From Cellulophaga sp. HaHaR_3_176 (GTDB lineage: Bacteria > Bacteroidota > Bacteroidia > Flavobacteriales > Flavobacteriaceae), in the NCBI RefSeq assembly GCF_019021925.1, contig NZ_CP058990.1, positions 3,064,001 to 3,128,000 of the forward strand: a stretch of DNA of 64,000 nt, written 5' to 3'. Position 1 is the stretch's first letter. Each line of letters opens with the position of its first letter. Position numbers and translations under genes: made by a program. A model generated the notes under the pieces. It worked only from the letters and a program-made list of their open reading frames with translations, made no database searches and was not told the origin of the DNA. Positions 17,100-26,846 of this stretch are shown here, in pieces.

Positions 17100-19826
17100 A
17101 TGCAAAGTTTTATAGAAGGTGTTGTTCAGGAATTAGTATCGAAAGAAAAAGATATTTCTAATACCATATTTGTATTGCCTAGTAAAAGAGCTGGTACGTT
17201 TTTAAAAAATAGTATCGCTAACATAACAGGCAAAACAATATTTGCACCCGAAATTTATAGCATAGAAACCTTTGTCGAAAAAATATCTGAACTAACATAC
17301 GCAACAAGTACAGAACAGATTTTTGCTTTATATAATTCATATATAAACACCACTAAAGAAAAAGAAAAAGATTCATTCTTAAGCTTTTCAAAATGGGGAC
17401 AAACCATATTGCAAGATTTTAACGAAATAGATCGTTACTTAATTGATACTGATAAAATATTTGATCATCTATCTGCCGTTCAAGAAATGAACACCTATAT
17501 GGAAGCAGAAAAAACACCTATGATTGATGATTATTTGAGGTTTTGGAGCAACCTTGATGGTTTATATAAAAATTTTAACGCCTCGCTTTTAGAACAAGAA
17601 ATAGGAACACAAGGTTATATTTATAGAGCTGCAAATAACAAACTTCACAAATACCTTGAATCTAATACCGATAAAGAAATAATTTTTATTGGCTTTAATG
17701 CACTTAACAAAGCTGAAGAAAATATTATTCAAGAAATATTAAAATTACCAAGCTCAAGTATCTATTGGGATTTAGATTCTTACTTTTTAGAAGATACAAT
17801 ACACGATGCTAGTTATTTTATTCGTCAACATAAAAAAAATTGGCCATACTTTGCAAGTAATAAACTTAAAGGGATAAGCAGCCATTATCTTACCAAAAAA
17901 AATATTAAGATTATTGGTGTACCTAAAAATGTTTCGCAAGCTAATTATGTCGGTAACATTTTAAAAAAATTACACACTACACAACCCGAATTATTAAAAC
18001 AAACAGCTGTTGTATTAGGTGATGAAAATCTTTTAAACCCAGTAATGAATGCCATACCTGAAGAAATTTCTCGTATAAACATTACGATGGGTTATCCTAT
18101 AAACAAAACAACTTTAGCTGGTATGTATAGTTTATTTTTTGAACTATGGCTATCTAAAGACGTTAACGGTTGGTTTTATCAACATGTTTTAAATATTTTA
18201 AGTAACCCTTATATTCAGCAGCTATTAGATATAGATGACGAGAATATTGCTACAAAGATTAGCAATACAATAAAAGCTAAAAATTGGGCTTACGTTAAAA
18301 GCGAACAGATTTATGCTATTGCACCAAATCATACGAAAATTTTACAAGTATTATTTTCTAAGAAACAATTTTCGAATACTATATTTTTAAACGATTGTTT
18401 AGGATTAATAAATACCTTAAAAATTAAATTTCAAGAGCAAGAAAACAATTTAGAATTAGAGTATTTATATCGATTCCACACCTTATTTAATCAGATTACG
18501 ATACTAATACAACAACATCCATTTATTGCTGACATAAAATCTTTACAAAGCCTTTACAAAGAATTATTATCATCAGAAACATTAGATTTTCAAGGAGAAC
18601 CTTTACAAGGAACTCAGATTATGGGTATGTTAGAAAGTAGAAATCTAGATTTTGAAACTATTATTATTACATCTGTAAATGAAGGTATTCTTCCTTCTGG
18701 CAAGTCAAATAACTCTTTTATTCCTTTTGATGTAAAAGTCGCCTTCGGTTTACCTACCTATAAAGAAAAAGATGCAGTCTATACATATCACTTTTATAGA
18801 TTACTACAGAGAGCAAAAAACGTATACATTCTCTATAATACAGAACCAAATGCTCTGGATGGAAATGAAAAAAGCAGGCTAATTAGCCAATTACTGACTG
18901 ATGAAAATAGAATAAGTGATATTACAGAAATTACAGCTTCTGCATTGGTAAAATCATCAACAGACACTTTAAAAATCATTCATAAAGATGCCGAGCTATT
19001 AAACCAAATAAAGCAATTAGCTGAAAAAGGTTTTTCTCCAACATCGTTAACTAATTATGTTCGTAACCCACTAGATTTTTATAAAAGAAGTATCTTAAAA
19101 ATTAACGATAGTAATGAAGTTGAAGAAAGTGTTGCTGCAAATACCTTCGGAACAATTGTACATGATAGCTTAGAAGATTTATACCAACCTTTTATTGGAA
19201 AAGTTTTAGATAAAGATTCATTACTAAATTTAAAAGATAAGATAGATGGTGTTGTAAAAAACAACTTTATAAAAACCTATGCCGATGGTAATATCGCTTT
19301 TGGAAAAAACCTTATTGCATACAATGTTATTGTAAGATATATTGAAAATTTCATTAAGCTAGAGATTAAATATATAGAAAAAAACCAAGTCAAAATTATA
19401 GCTTTAGAACAAAGTATGGACATTGAAGTAAATGTGCCTACTATAGATTCAAAAGTCCGAATTAGAGGAAAGTTAGATAGAATTGATGAAGTTAATGGCA
19501 CACTGCGCATTGTTGATTATAAAACTGGAAAAGTAGAAGCCAGAGATGTAAAAATCAGTTCTTTTGAAGAAATGATTACAGAGTATAGCAAAAGTAAAGC
19601 CTTTCAATTACTTTGTTATGCACTGCTTTATAATGATGAAAAACCTATTCAAAATATTAATGCTGGTATTATTTCGTTTAAAAATTTAAACGCTGGCATA
19701 TTAAATTTTAAACAAACTACTGAAGATATAAATCAAAACACGCTCTTAGAATATAAGAGCGTGTTGTATAAATTGATTCAAGAAATTTTTAATCCTGATA
19801 TTCCTTTTACAGAAAAAGAAGTATAA
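17100..19826 (+). CDS. AddB-like PD-(D/E)xK nuclease/inactive helicase subunit
   Basis: A 908-residue protein, the probable AddB-type partner of the helicase at 11247. The N-terminal half resembles an inactivated helicase (IFVLPSKRAGTFLK in place of a Walker A). The middle has the ESRNLDFETIIITSVNEG segment typical of RecC/AddB-like proteins. The C-terminus holds a nuclease signature, RGKLDRIDEVNG...RIVDYKTGK. The C-x2-C-x5-C iron-sulfur ligands of Bacillus AddB are absent. I start at the ATG at 17100. An in-frame start nine codons earlier would lie inside the ompA terminator. Confidence 0.88.
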   Translation: MQSFIEGVVQELVSKEKDISNTIFVLPSKRAGTFLKNSIANITGKTIFAPEIYSIETFVEKISELTYATSTEQIFALYNSYINTTKEKEKDSFLSFSKWGQTILQDFNEIDRYLIDTDKIFDHLSAVQEMNTYMEAEKTPMIDDYLRFWSNLDGLYKNFNASLLEQEIGTQGYIYRAANNKLHKYLESNTDKEIIFIGFNALNKAEENIIQEILKLPSSSIYWDLDSYFLEDTIHDASYFIRQHKKNWPYFASNKLKGISSHYLTKKNIKIIGVPKNVSQANYVGNILKKLHTTQPELLKQTAVVLGDENLLNPVMNAIPEEISRINITMGYPINKTTLAGMYSLFFELWLSKDVNGWFYQHVLNILSNPYIQQLLDIDDENIATKISNTIKAKNWAYVKSEQIYAIAPNHTKILQVLFSKKQFSNTIFLNDCLGLINTLKIKFQEQENNLELEYLYRFHTLFNQITILIQQHPFIADIKSLQSLYKELLSSETLDFQGEPLQGTQIMGMLESRNLDFETIIITSVNEGILPSGKSNNSFIPFDVKVAFGLPTYKEKDAVYTYHFYRLLQRAKNVYILYNTEPNALDGNEKSRLISQLLTDENRISDITEITASALVKSSTDTLKIIHKDAELLNQIKQLAEKGFSPTSLTNYVRNPLDFYKRSILKINDSNEVEESVAANTFGTIVHDSLEDLYQPFIGKVLDKDSLLNLKDKIDGVVKNNFIKTYADGNIAFGKNLIAYNVIVRYIENFIKLEIKYIEKNQVKIIALEQSMDIEVNVPTIDSKVRIRGKLDRIDEVNGTLRIVDYKTGKVEARDVKISSFEEMITEYSKSKAFQLLCYALLYNDEKPIQNINAGIISFKNLNAGILNFKQTTEDINQNTLLEYKSVLYKLIQEIFNPDIPFTEKEV

Positions 19827-19828
19827 TT

Positions 19829-20539
19829 TTATTTTAGATCTGGCCTTGTTGGTCGCACTTCTATTTTACTTGGTAATGTTCTAGGGTTCATTTTTAAAAC
19901 ATCTAAAACAAGTTCTCCAATATCTTCTGGTTGAATTTTCCATGCATCTTTTTCTGATGGCTCATGATCATTAAAATTTGTTGCTACAGAACCTGGCATT
20001 ATAGTAGATACTTTAATTCCATACTGTCTTAGGTCTAACATTGCTGCCTGTGTAAAACCAACTACACCAAACTTAGTCGCATTATACCCTGCTCCGTTAG
20101 CAAAAAAGTTTGTACCAGCTAAACTAGCTAGAGTTATATAGTAACCCTCTGTTTTTTTTAATTCTTCGACAGTTGCTTTTAATGTATGAAAAACACCATT
20201 TAAATTGGTATTAATCATTTGATGCCATTCATCTTCTGTCATTTTATCAATAGGTGCAAAATTACCTACTCCTGCATTTGCTAAAACAACATCTAACTGT
20301 CCCCACTTACTTATAATCTGCTCAACGGCATTTATTTCATCTGTATGCTTTGTTACATCAGATGCCAAAGCCAGTACATTAGAATCACCTCCTAAGCTCT
20401 TAGCTGCTTCTTGTACGCTTTTCAACGTTCTGCCACTGATAGCAACTTTCATACCTGCTGCAAGTAATACTTTTGCTGTACTATACCCTATTCCTTTTGA
20501 TCCTCCTGTTATATAAACTACTTTATCTTTTAATTTCAT
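19829..20539 (-). CDS. Short-chain dehydrogenase/reductase
   Basis: A 236-residue Rossmann-fold NAD(P)-dependent oxidoreductase. It has the cofactor motif TGGSKGIGYST (10-20), the NAG-type motif LANAGVGNF near 88, the catalytic serine in ITLASLAGT, and the YxxxK pair in GYNATKFGVVGF (about 153-157). The substrate cannot be told from sequence. The protein ends three bases from the convergent AddB-like gene. It follows the phospholipase C gene on the same strand by about 105 bases; whether they are cotranscribed is unclear. Confidence 0.92.
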   Translation of the reverse strand: MKLKDKVVYITGGSKGIGYSTAKVLLAAGMKVAISGRTLKSVQEAAKSLGGDSNVLALASDVTKHTDEINAVEQIISKWGQLDVVLANAGVGNFAPIDKMTEDEWHQMINTNLNGVFHTLKATVEELKKTEGYYITLASLAGTNFFANGAGYNATKFGVVGFTQAAMLDLRQYGIKVSTIMPGSVATNFNDHEPSEKDAWKIQPEDIGELVLDVLKMNPRTLPSKIEVRPTRPDLK

Positions 20540-20644
20540 AATATTAATTTTTAGTGAAGTTAAAATACTTGTTACTCCTAATCAAAATTAGACTGTTATA
20601 ATTATTCTAAAATTCAAAAAATGTTTATACTTCTTTAAAGTAAA

Positions 20645-21709
20645 CTAATTATCTATAACATTAACAGGGTTAGCTCTTTCATAACTATTATCATCAAATT
20701 TCACTTGATAGCTCGAATTAAACAATGTACTTGGCACATAATAATCTGTAGTAATAATTTGTGCTCCAGATTTTTTTGCCGCCTCAAAATTTGAATAATC
20801 GTTAGTTCTCGCTTGTTTTGTACCTGCATCTGCTCTAGTCCTAATTAAATACCCTTTTTTGACCAATTCTGGTATGCGAGTATCATTAGGGTCATTCAAA
20901 ATCATTGCTGCAGCTTCAGGGCTACCCGCTTCATCATTAACGAAAGCTACTCTGCCTTTTAAGTTAGGGTGTCCTTTTTTATATAACTCTTTTTTCTCAT
21001 GGCTATCATCTAAAATAAAAAGAAACTTGCCTTTTCCTTTTTCAATACTAGGCCAATTACCTGCATGTACAGCATTCTCTAAGGTATTATAGTCTCCTAT
21101 AATATCATCTGGCTTTATAATTTTGTTTCTCCCTAAATAAGAGAAAATCTCAGTATCTAATGCATCAAAAAGAGTTGCTGTAAAAGGCTCTGCTTGTGTT
21201 CCGAAAACACTTTTATCACTATCTTTTGGCTCTAAAGTAATAAAAACGGTACTGTGTTCTGGGTTATTATCTGACCATTCCCGTAATGCCAAAAGGCAAT
21301 CCCTTAAAGTGTAAAATGATGTTCTAAAATCAATATCAATAATATGAAAAACCTTGAATCCTGGAATCTCCATGATATGGTTTTGATCATAGGTATCATC
21401 TCCTGAAACTACGGAGAGCCCTTTAGGATTAGCATACTTCCCCCCATTAGGATCTGCATGAACATCAATTTCTAAATTTCGTAAACCTAAATCTAATTGT
21501 GCCGGAATAGTAATATGTGTGTATTCTAAGCTTTGCAAACCTCCCGTAGTGTCTTTACTTTCTAAATATGAATATAGCTTTGGCTGTATTGCTTGTTTAT
21601 AACTGTTATGAGAACCGATAACTTGAGTCTGGTTTATCTTATTACCTTGGGGATGTACAGAAGTAGTAATGAATGCAAGAAATATAAATACTAGGAAAGA
21701 AAATTTCAT
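20645..21709 (-). CDS. Secreted calcium-dependent phosphoinositide-specific phospholipase C family protein
   Basis: A 354-residue exported protein with an N-terminal signal peptide of about 20 residues (MKFSFLVFIFLAFITTSVHP). It has the TIM-barrel PLC landmarks: IGSHNSYKQ for the first catalytic histidine, LDLGLRNLEIDVHADPN for the calcium ligands, and FHIIDIDFRTSFYTLRDCL for the second histidine region. Family members cleave phosphatidylinositol-type headgroups. It lies divergent to the ECF sigma/SusCD locus, 262 bases away. It could release inositol phosphate or GPI-type material for that uptake system, which is inference. Confidence 0.85.
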   Translation of the reverse strand: MKFSFLVFIFLAFITTSVHPQGNKINQTQVIGSHNSYKQAIQPKLYSYLESKDTTGGLQSLEYTHITIPAQLDLGLRNLEIDVHADPNGGKYANPKGLSVVSGDDTYDQNHIMEIPGFKVFHIIDIDFRTSFYTLRDCLLALREWSDNNPEHSTVFITLEPKDSDKSVFGTQAEPFTATLFDALDTEIFSYLGRNKIIKPDDIIGDYNTLENAVHAGNWPSIEKGKGKFLFILDDSHEKKELYKKGHPNLKGRVAFVNDEAGSPEAAAMILNDPNDTRIPELVKKGYLIRTRADAGTKQARTNDYSNFEAAKKSGAQIITTDYYVPSTLFNSSYQVKFDDNSYERANPVNVIDN

Positions 21710-21971
21710 AAGTTTAAAATATGTGTTATAATAGAAAAAGAATTGGTGTTTTTTTTGAAGATAATTATGTGTTGTAAAATAAGAGAATTCTATAATATAA
21801 AATAGCTACTAAACCTTAATCATTAGTTTAAGATTATGTAAACTCACATATAATTAAGCATCGTTTAACACTATTAAAAATTTGATTTAATTATAAGATA
21901 ACATTTACTTAAAATAAATTAACGTTTGATTTTCTTCATTTGCAGTAACCATAAAAATTTAAACCCCGCAA

Positions 21972-22520
21972 ATGAAAACACCCCAAGAATTTGAAAAAAT
22001 ATATTCTAATTACTGGGAAAAACTCTATGTTTTCGCTTTTAAAATGACGGGAGACACCAACCTTTCAAAAAATATTATTCAAGATGTTTTCACCAATTTA
22101 TGGGAACGGAGAGCTGATGTTAAGATTATTTCAATTGAAAATTTTCTGTTTAGAGCTGTGAAAAACCAAGTTTTAAAATCATTCCGAGAACAAAAATTCA
22201 ATACTACGGCACTTGATGAAACTATTGAAAAGTTTATTGAAGATACTCCTGAGTATTCACCATCAAACTATACTGAATATTTAAATCCACTCTTGGATAA
22301 GCTACCCGAAAAGCGGAGAGAAATTCTTTTAATGAACAAGCTGCAGGAAATGAATATTGATCAGATTGCAGAAGAATTAAACCTCTCTAAACAAACTGTA
22401 AAAAATCAATTATCATCTGCATTAAGGCAAATTAAAGTAGAATTGACACAGTTGAGTTGGTTGTTTATAGGTTTTATTGGTTTTTCTTATTTACTTAATG
22501 TTTGCTTAAACTTATCGTAA
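21972..22520 (+). CDS. ECF-type sigma-70 factor of the FecI group
   Basis: A 182-residue alternative sigma factor. Region 2 spans about 5-75 (IIQDVFTNLWERRADVKIIS) and region 4 about 115-160, with the helix-turn-helix MNIDQIAEELNLSKQTVKNQL. A hydrophobic C-terminal tail (LSWLFIGFIGFSYLLNVCL) follows region 4 and could touch the membrane. It heads a four-gene locus of sigma, FecR, SusC with an STN domain and SusD, so it is expected to be released by signalling through FecR when the SusC transporter binds its ligand. Confidence 0.95.
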   Translation: MKTPQEFEKIYSNYWEKLYVFAFKMTGDTNLSKNIIQDVFTNLWERRADVKIISIENFLFRAVKNQVLKSFREQKFNTTALDETIEKFIEDTPEYSPSNYTEYLNPLLDKLPEKRREILLMNKLQEMNIDQIAEELNLSKQTVKNQLSSALRQIKVELTQLSWLFIGFIGFSYLLNVCLNLS

Positions 22521-22577
22521 CATTTCGCGATAGTACGCATTGCGGTTTTCTGGTACTTACTTATAGAAAACACATTT

Positions 22578-23492
22578 ATGCATCAAGAATCAAAATCTAT
22601 TCTGAAAAAATTATTTTCAAAAAGTGTTCGCAATAAAACGAATGCCTCTGAAAATAAACTGCTTACTGCTCTTCTTCTAAAATTATACTATACTGCTTCT
22701 TGGGACGAAAAGAGTATGGGAGACAAAAATGAGATTAGAGATGAAATAAGATCTAAAATAAGCATAAAACCAGTAAAAAAGCTAAACCTTACTTTTTTAA
22801 AATATGCCGCAGCAATAGCTATTATCATTTCCCTTGCCTTTATTATTCAATATAAAAGTACTACTTCAAATATACTGGTTATCACAACAGAAAATGTGCT
22901 AGATTCTATTGCATTAAACGATGGTTCACTGGTCTATTTAGCTCCAAACTCTAGTTTAGAATATCCTGAAAAATTTAACGGGGAGCAGCGGAATGTAAAA
23001 CTTTTGAAAGGGAATGCTTTTTTTGATATCGCTAAAGACCCTGACCATCCTTTTGTTATCCAATCAGGAGAAATAAAAACAAAGGTACTAGGCACGTCTT
23101 TTCATATTCGTTTGGAAGAAAAAAGCTGTAGGGTAGCTGTTGTTACAGGAAAAGTAGAAGTGAGCTACAAAAATAACACTGAAAATTTAATTCCTGGAGA
23201 AGAGGTGCACACTACAGGAAATACTTTAAAAAAAGAAGAGCTAAAAGGTATCATGAATCTTAATTGGTATAACCAAGATATACACTTAAAAGAGGTACAA
23301 GTTAAGGAAGTGTTAGATTTAATTCAACTTAAATACGGCATTACAAACACACTAAAAAACACTAAAATAAACACTTTAAAACTTACTCTATTTATCGGTA
23401 AAAAGGCGAGTGTAGAAGACATTTTAAATCAAATAAATTATATAACCAATTTAAATCTACACTATGAAAATGAAATAATTACTACTGATTAA
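22578..23492 (+). CDS. FecR-family anti-sigma factor
   Basis: A 304-residue single-pass inner-membrane protein. The cytosolic part is about 1-72, one transmembrane helix follows (FLKYAAAIAIIISLAFIIQY, about 73-92), then the periplasmic FecR domain. Its hallmark is the D-G-S-x-V-x-L-x-x-x-S-x-L-x-Y-P pattern (LNDGSLVYLAPNSSLEYPE). It continues with VKLLKGNAFFDIAKDPDHPF and a C-terminal STN-like secretin segment. It should hold the upstream sigma factor and receive the signal from the STN domain of the downstream SusC. Confidence 0.95.
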   Translation: MHQESKSILKKLFSKSVRNKTNASENKLLTALLLKLYYTASWDEKSMGDKNEIRDEIRSKISIKPVKKLNLTFLKYAAAIAIIISLAFIIQYKSTTSNILVITTENVLDSIALNDGSLVYLAPNSSLEYPEKFNGEQRNVKLLKGNAFFDIAKDPDHPFVIQSGEIKTKVLGTSFHIRLEEKSCRVAVVTGKVEVSYKNNTENLIPGEEVHTTGNTLKKEELKGIMNLNWYNQDIHLKEVQVKEVLDLIQLKYGITNTLKNTKINTLKLTLFIGKKASVEDILNQINYITNLNLHYENEIITTD

Positions 23493-23503
23493 AATTAAAA
23501 AAA

Positions 23504-23528
23504 CCGCAATTGCTACGAACAATTGCGG
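23504..23528 (-). terminator. Hairpin between fecR and susC, oriented as a minus-strand terminator
   Basis: A perfect nine-pair stem, CCGCAATTG/CAATTGCGG, with a seven-base loop. The run of A lies on its left, so the T-tract is on the minus strand. Read leftward it is a textbook intrinsic terminator. Read rightward it is a bare hairpin in the susC leader, 37 bases before the ATG. Confidence 0.75.
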
Positions 23529-23564
23529 CAAATGTTCAAGCATTATTCACTAACACTTAAATAA

Positions 23565-26500
23565 ATGTATTTTAAAAATATTCCTTTTAAATTAAAACCA
23601 ATACTTTTTTTAGTATTAAGTTTATTTTTCATCCAAACAGGATGGTCAAATGACACTTTAAAGAACCAAAACACAATAACAGTTAATTATATAAATGCAG
23701 ATTTAATTACATTATTAAATGAAGTAAGCTCACAATCTTCATACAATTTTAGCTATGGAGAAGACATTATAAAAGATGGTAAAAAGTATACGGTTTCTTA
23801 CCACAATACTTCGTTAGAAAATGCTTTAAAAGATTTAGGAGCTAAGGCCGGTTTCTCTTATCGTATTGCAAATAACGTAGTACTCCTAAAGAAAATAGTT
23901 CCAATAATTAGAAGTGTAGTTTCTCAGCAAACTATATCAGGTGTTATTTTAGACGAGAACAACGCTCCATTACCTGGTGCAAGCGTGCAAGTTAAAGGAA
24001 CTTCTAATGGAGTGGTTACCAACTTTGATGGAGAGTTTCAGATAGAAACTAGTATCGGAAGTATTTTAAAAATTTCATACATCGGGTATAAATCAGAAGA
24101 GGTAACTGTATCTACTACCACTATTAGAGCTCAACTTACCCCAGATGCAGCAGAGCTTAATGAAGTAGTTGTTGTTGGTTATGGTAGCCAAACCAAAGCA
24201 GATGTTACGGGTGCTGTAACTCAATTAAAGGAATCTAGCTTTAGACAAGGTATCAATACTTCTCCTGATGGTTTATTACAAGGTAAAGTAGCCGGAGTAC
24301 GTGTCGTAAATACAAGCGGAGAACCTGGTGCAGGTATAGATGTAAGTATTCGTGGCGTTGGCTCTATCCGTAGTGGTAGTAGTCCGCTGTTTGTTATTGA
24401 TGGTGTACCATTAACTAATGATGATGTGAGTCCTTCTGGTTCTAACGTAGGGTTTGGTTCCTCAAGTGCTAAAAATCCTCTAAACTTTTTAAATACAAGT
24501 GATATAGAGTCTATAAATGTATTGAAAGATGCCTCTGCTGCTGCAATTTATGGTGCAAGAGGATCTAATGGGGTGGTAATTATCACCACAAAGAAAGGAA
24601 AAACAGGAAAAGCCTCTTTGACCTTAGATACTTATTTAGGAATGTCTACAGTAGCTAATAAAATGGATCTTCTAAATGCTAATGAGTATAGAGCTGCCAT
24701 TACAGATGATGCTTTTGACCATGGCGCCTCTACAGATTGGCAAAATGAAATTTATAGAACAGCTATTACGAAAAGTAATGTCTTATCCTACTCCAAAGCA
24801 AATGAGAGTGGAAACTATTATGTTTCCTTAGGGAATATGGATCAAGAAGGTATTGTTAATAACAGCGAGTTCAGCCGAACTTCTGGGAGAATAAATGTTG
24901 CTGAGAGTTTTTTAGACGATAAGCGTTTAAAAATTAAAGTAAACCTTACTGCCAGTGAAACTGTAGATAACGGAGTACCTACTAGTGATGATGGTGGGTC
25001 TAATGGCCAATTAATTATACATACGTTAATGGCAAACCCTACAAGATCTGTATTTGATGAAAATGGAGAGTTTACCAATTTCAATATGAATGCGCATTAC
25101 AACCCAGCATACTTATTAAGCATTTATGAAGACGAAACACGTACATTACGTATTTTAGGAAACATAGAAGCTTCTTTACGCCTTTTTAAAGGTTTAGAAT
25201 ATAAATTGAATTACGGAATAGACCGCTCTATTGCAGAACGTAACACTACTATATACCCTAACCTTACCGATTTGAACCCGTTAGGAATGTATGTTCAAAA
25301 TAATTTAGAATCTAAAAGTACTTTATTAGAGCACTACTTAACCTACAACCTATTAGCAGGAGAAAAGCATAAGTTAGAAGTTTTAGGCGGATTTTCTTAT
25401 CAGAAATTTGAACGTTCAGGAACCAGTTTTAATTTAGATAACATTCCTGAGAAAGACAATGGAGTTAAACCAGTATACAGCCCAACTTCTAATAATTCAC
25501 AAATTAATGTAGATGGTTTTGCACAAGAGAATGAGCTACAGTCATATTTTGGAAGGTTTAATTATTCTTTTGACGGTAAATATTTACTAACTGCTTCTAT
25601 GCGTGCTGATGGTTCTACCCGTTTTGGCGAAAATAGTAAATATGGTTACTTTCCTTCTTTTGCTTTAGGTTGGAATATTTCTGAAGAAAAATTTTTAGCA
25701 GATAGCCCTGTAGAAAGTCTTAAGTTAAGAGCAAGTTGGGGTCAAACAGGAAACCAAGAAGTGCAAAACAAAATAACACAAGCTAGTTATGCTCTCTCTG
25801 GAGCAGATGGGTATTACCTATATGGTAATGATGCCTTAATCAATGGAATATCAGTATTAAGAACGCCTAACCCAGATCTTAAATGGGAAGTTGTTGAACA
25901 GTACAATGTTGGTTTAGATTTTAGTTTATGGAATAGAAAATTATATGGTTCCTTAGATTATTTCCAAAAAACTACTACAGATGCGATATTAAACATCCCT
26001 TCTCAGGTATTAAGTCCAACTGATAATATTTGGGTAAATATAGATGGTGAAATTGTAAATTCTGGTCTGGAATTTATGGTAGGCTCTAACCTTGTTTCTA
26101 ACTCAAATTTTAGTTGGGATGTAGATGTTAACGGCGCAACATTAGCTAATGAAATTAAAAATTTACCCGTATCAGAAATACTATCTGGCTCTATTTCTGG
26201 ACCTGGTCAATCTGGGGTTTTAGCAAATATTTATAAGAGCGGTTATGCTGCTGGCTCTTTTTACTTATTAGAACATGTAGGTTTTGATGAAGACGGGTTT
26301 GATGTATTTAATGACACCAACAATGATGGTAATATTACTGCAGATGATCGTATTATTATAGAAGGTGCTTTACCAAAATTCACTTACGGCTTTAACAGTC
26401 AAATGAAGTATAAGAATTTTGATTTCTCTTTTTCTTTAATAGGTCAAGCAGGAGGATATTTAATTAATAACACTGGCTTAAATGCTTTAAATATTAATAA

Positions 26501-26840
26501 TTTGGCATCTGATAGGAACGTTTCAACTGCCTATTATGAAACTGGTGCAAACCCTGCAAATTCACCTCAACTATCTACCTTCTACTTAGAAAAATCAGAT
26601 TTTATACGCTTAAACACCGCTCGTTTAGGGTATAATTTACAAGTGAATAATGTAAACTGGTTAGAAGGAATCAACTTATATATTACAGGCCAAAATCTCT
26701 TGACTATATCCAATTATTCTGGTTATGACCCACTAATTAATAGTCCAAAATCTAGTGGCGGAAATCAGTCTTTAGGGATTGATTATTCTAGCTACCCAGG
26801 TTCTAGAACATTTATTTTAGGTGCAATTTTTAAATTATAA
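23565..26840 (+). CDS. SusC/RagA-family TonB-dependent transporter with N-terminal STN signalling domain
   Basis: A 1091-residue outer-membrane channel importing large nutrients with TonB energy. In order: a signal peptide (about 1-28) and an STN domain (about 37-110, ITVNYINADLITLLNEVSSQ). A carboxypeptidase-regulatory-like domain follows (about 122-200, ISGVILDENNAPLPGASVQV), then the TonB box/plug start (LNEVVVVGYGSQ). The plug (VLKDASAAAIYGARGSNGVV) and the 22-strand barrel complete it, ending in an aromatic-rich strand. The STN domain links transport to FecR/sigma control. The substrate is not readable from sequence. Confidence 0.96.
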   Translation: MYFKNIPFKLKPILFLVLSLFFIQTGWSNDTLKNQNTITVNYINADLITLLNEVSSQSSYNFSYGEDIIKDGKKYTVSYHNTSLENALKDLGAKAGFSYRIANNVVLLKKIVPIIRSVVSQQTISGVILDENNAPLPGASVQVKGTSNGVVTNFDGEFQIETSIGSILKISYIGYKSEEVTVSTTTIRAQLTPDAAELNEVVVVGYGSQTKADVTGAVTQLKESSFRQGINTSPDGLLQGKVAGVRVVNTSGEPGAGIDVSIRGVGSIRSGSSPLFVIDGVPLTNDDVSPSGSNVGFGSSSAKNPLNFLNTSDIESINVLKDASAAAIYGARGSNGVVIITTKKGKTGKASLTLDTYLGMSTVANKMDLLNANEYRAAITDDAFDHGASTDWQNEIYRTAITKSNVLSYSKANESGNYYVSLGNMDQEGIVNNSEFSRTSGRINVAESFLDDKRLKIKVNLTASETVDNGVPTSDDGGSNGQLIIHTLMANPTRSVFDENGEFTNFNMNAHYNPAYLLSIYEDETRTLRILGNIEASLRLFKGLEYKLNYGIDRSIAERNTTIYPNLTDLNPLGMYVQNNLESKSTLLEHYLTYNLLAGEKHKLEVLGGFSYQKFERSGTSFNLDNIPEKDNGVKPVYSPTSNNSQINVDGFAQENELQSYFGRFNYSFDGKYLLTASMRADGSTRFGENSKYGYFPSFALGWNISEEKFLADSPVESLKLRASWGQTGNQEVQNKITQASYALSGADGYYLYGNDALINGISVLRTPNPDLKWEVVEQYNVGLDFSLWNRKLYGSLDYFQKTTTDAILNIPSQVLSPTDNIWVNIDGEIVNSGLEFMVGSNLVSNSNFSWDVDVNGATLANEIKNLPVSEILSGSISGPGQSGVLANIYKSGYAAGSFYLLEHVGFDEDGFDVFNDTNNDGNITADDRIIIEGALPKFTYGFNSQMKYKNFDFSFSLIGQAGGYLINNTGLNALNINNLASDRNVSTAYYETGANPANSPQLSTFYLEKSDFIRLNTARLGYNLQVNNVNWLEGINLYITGQNLLTISNYSGYDPLINSPKSSGGNQSLGIDYSSYPGSRTFILGAIFKL

Positions 26841-26846
26841 TAGACT

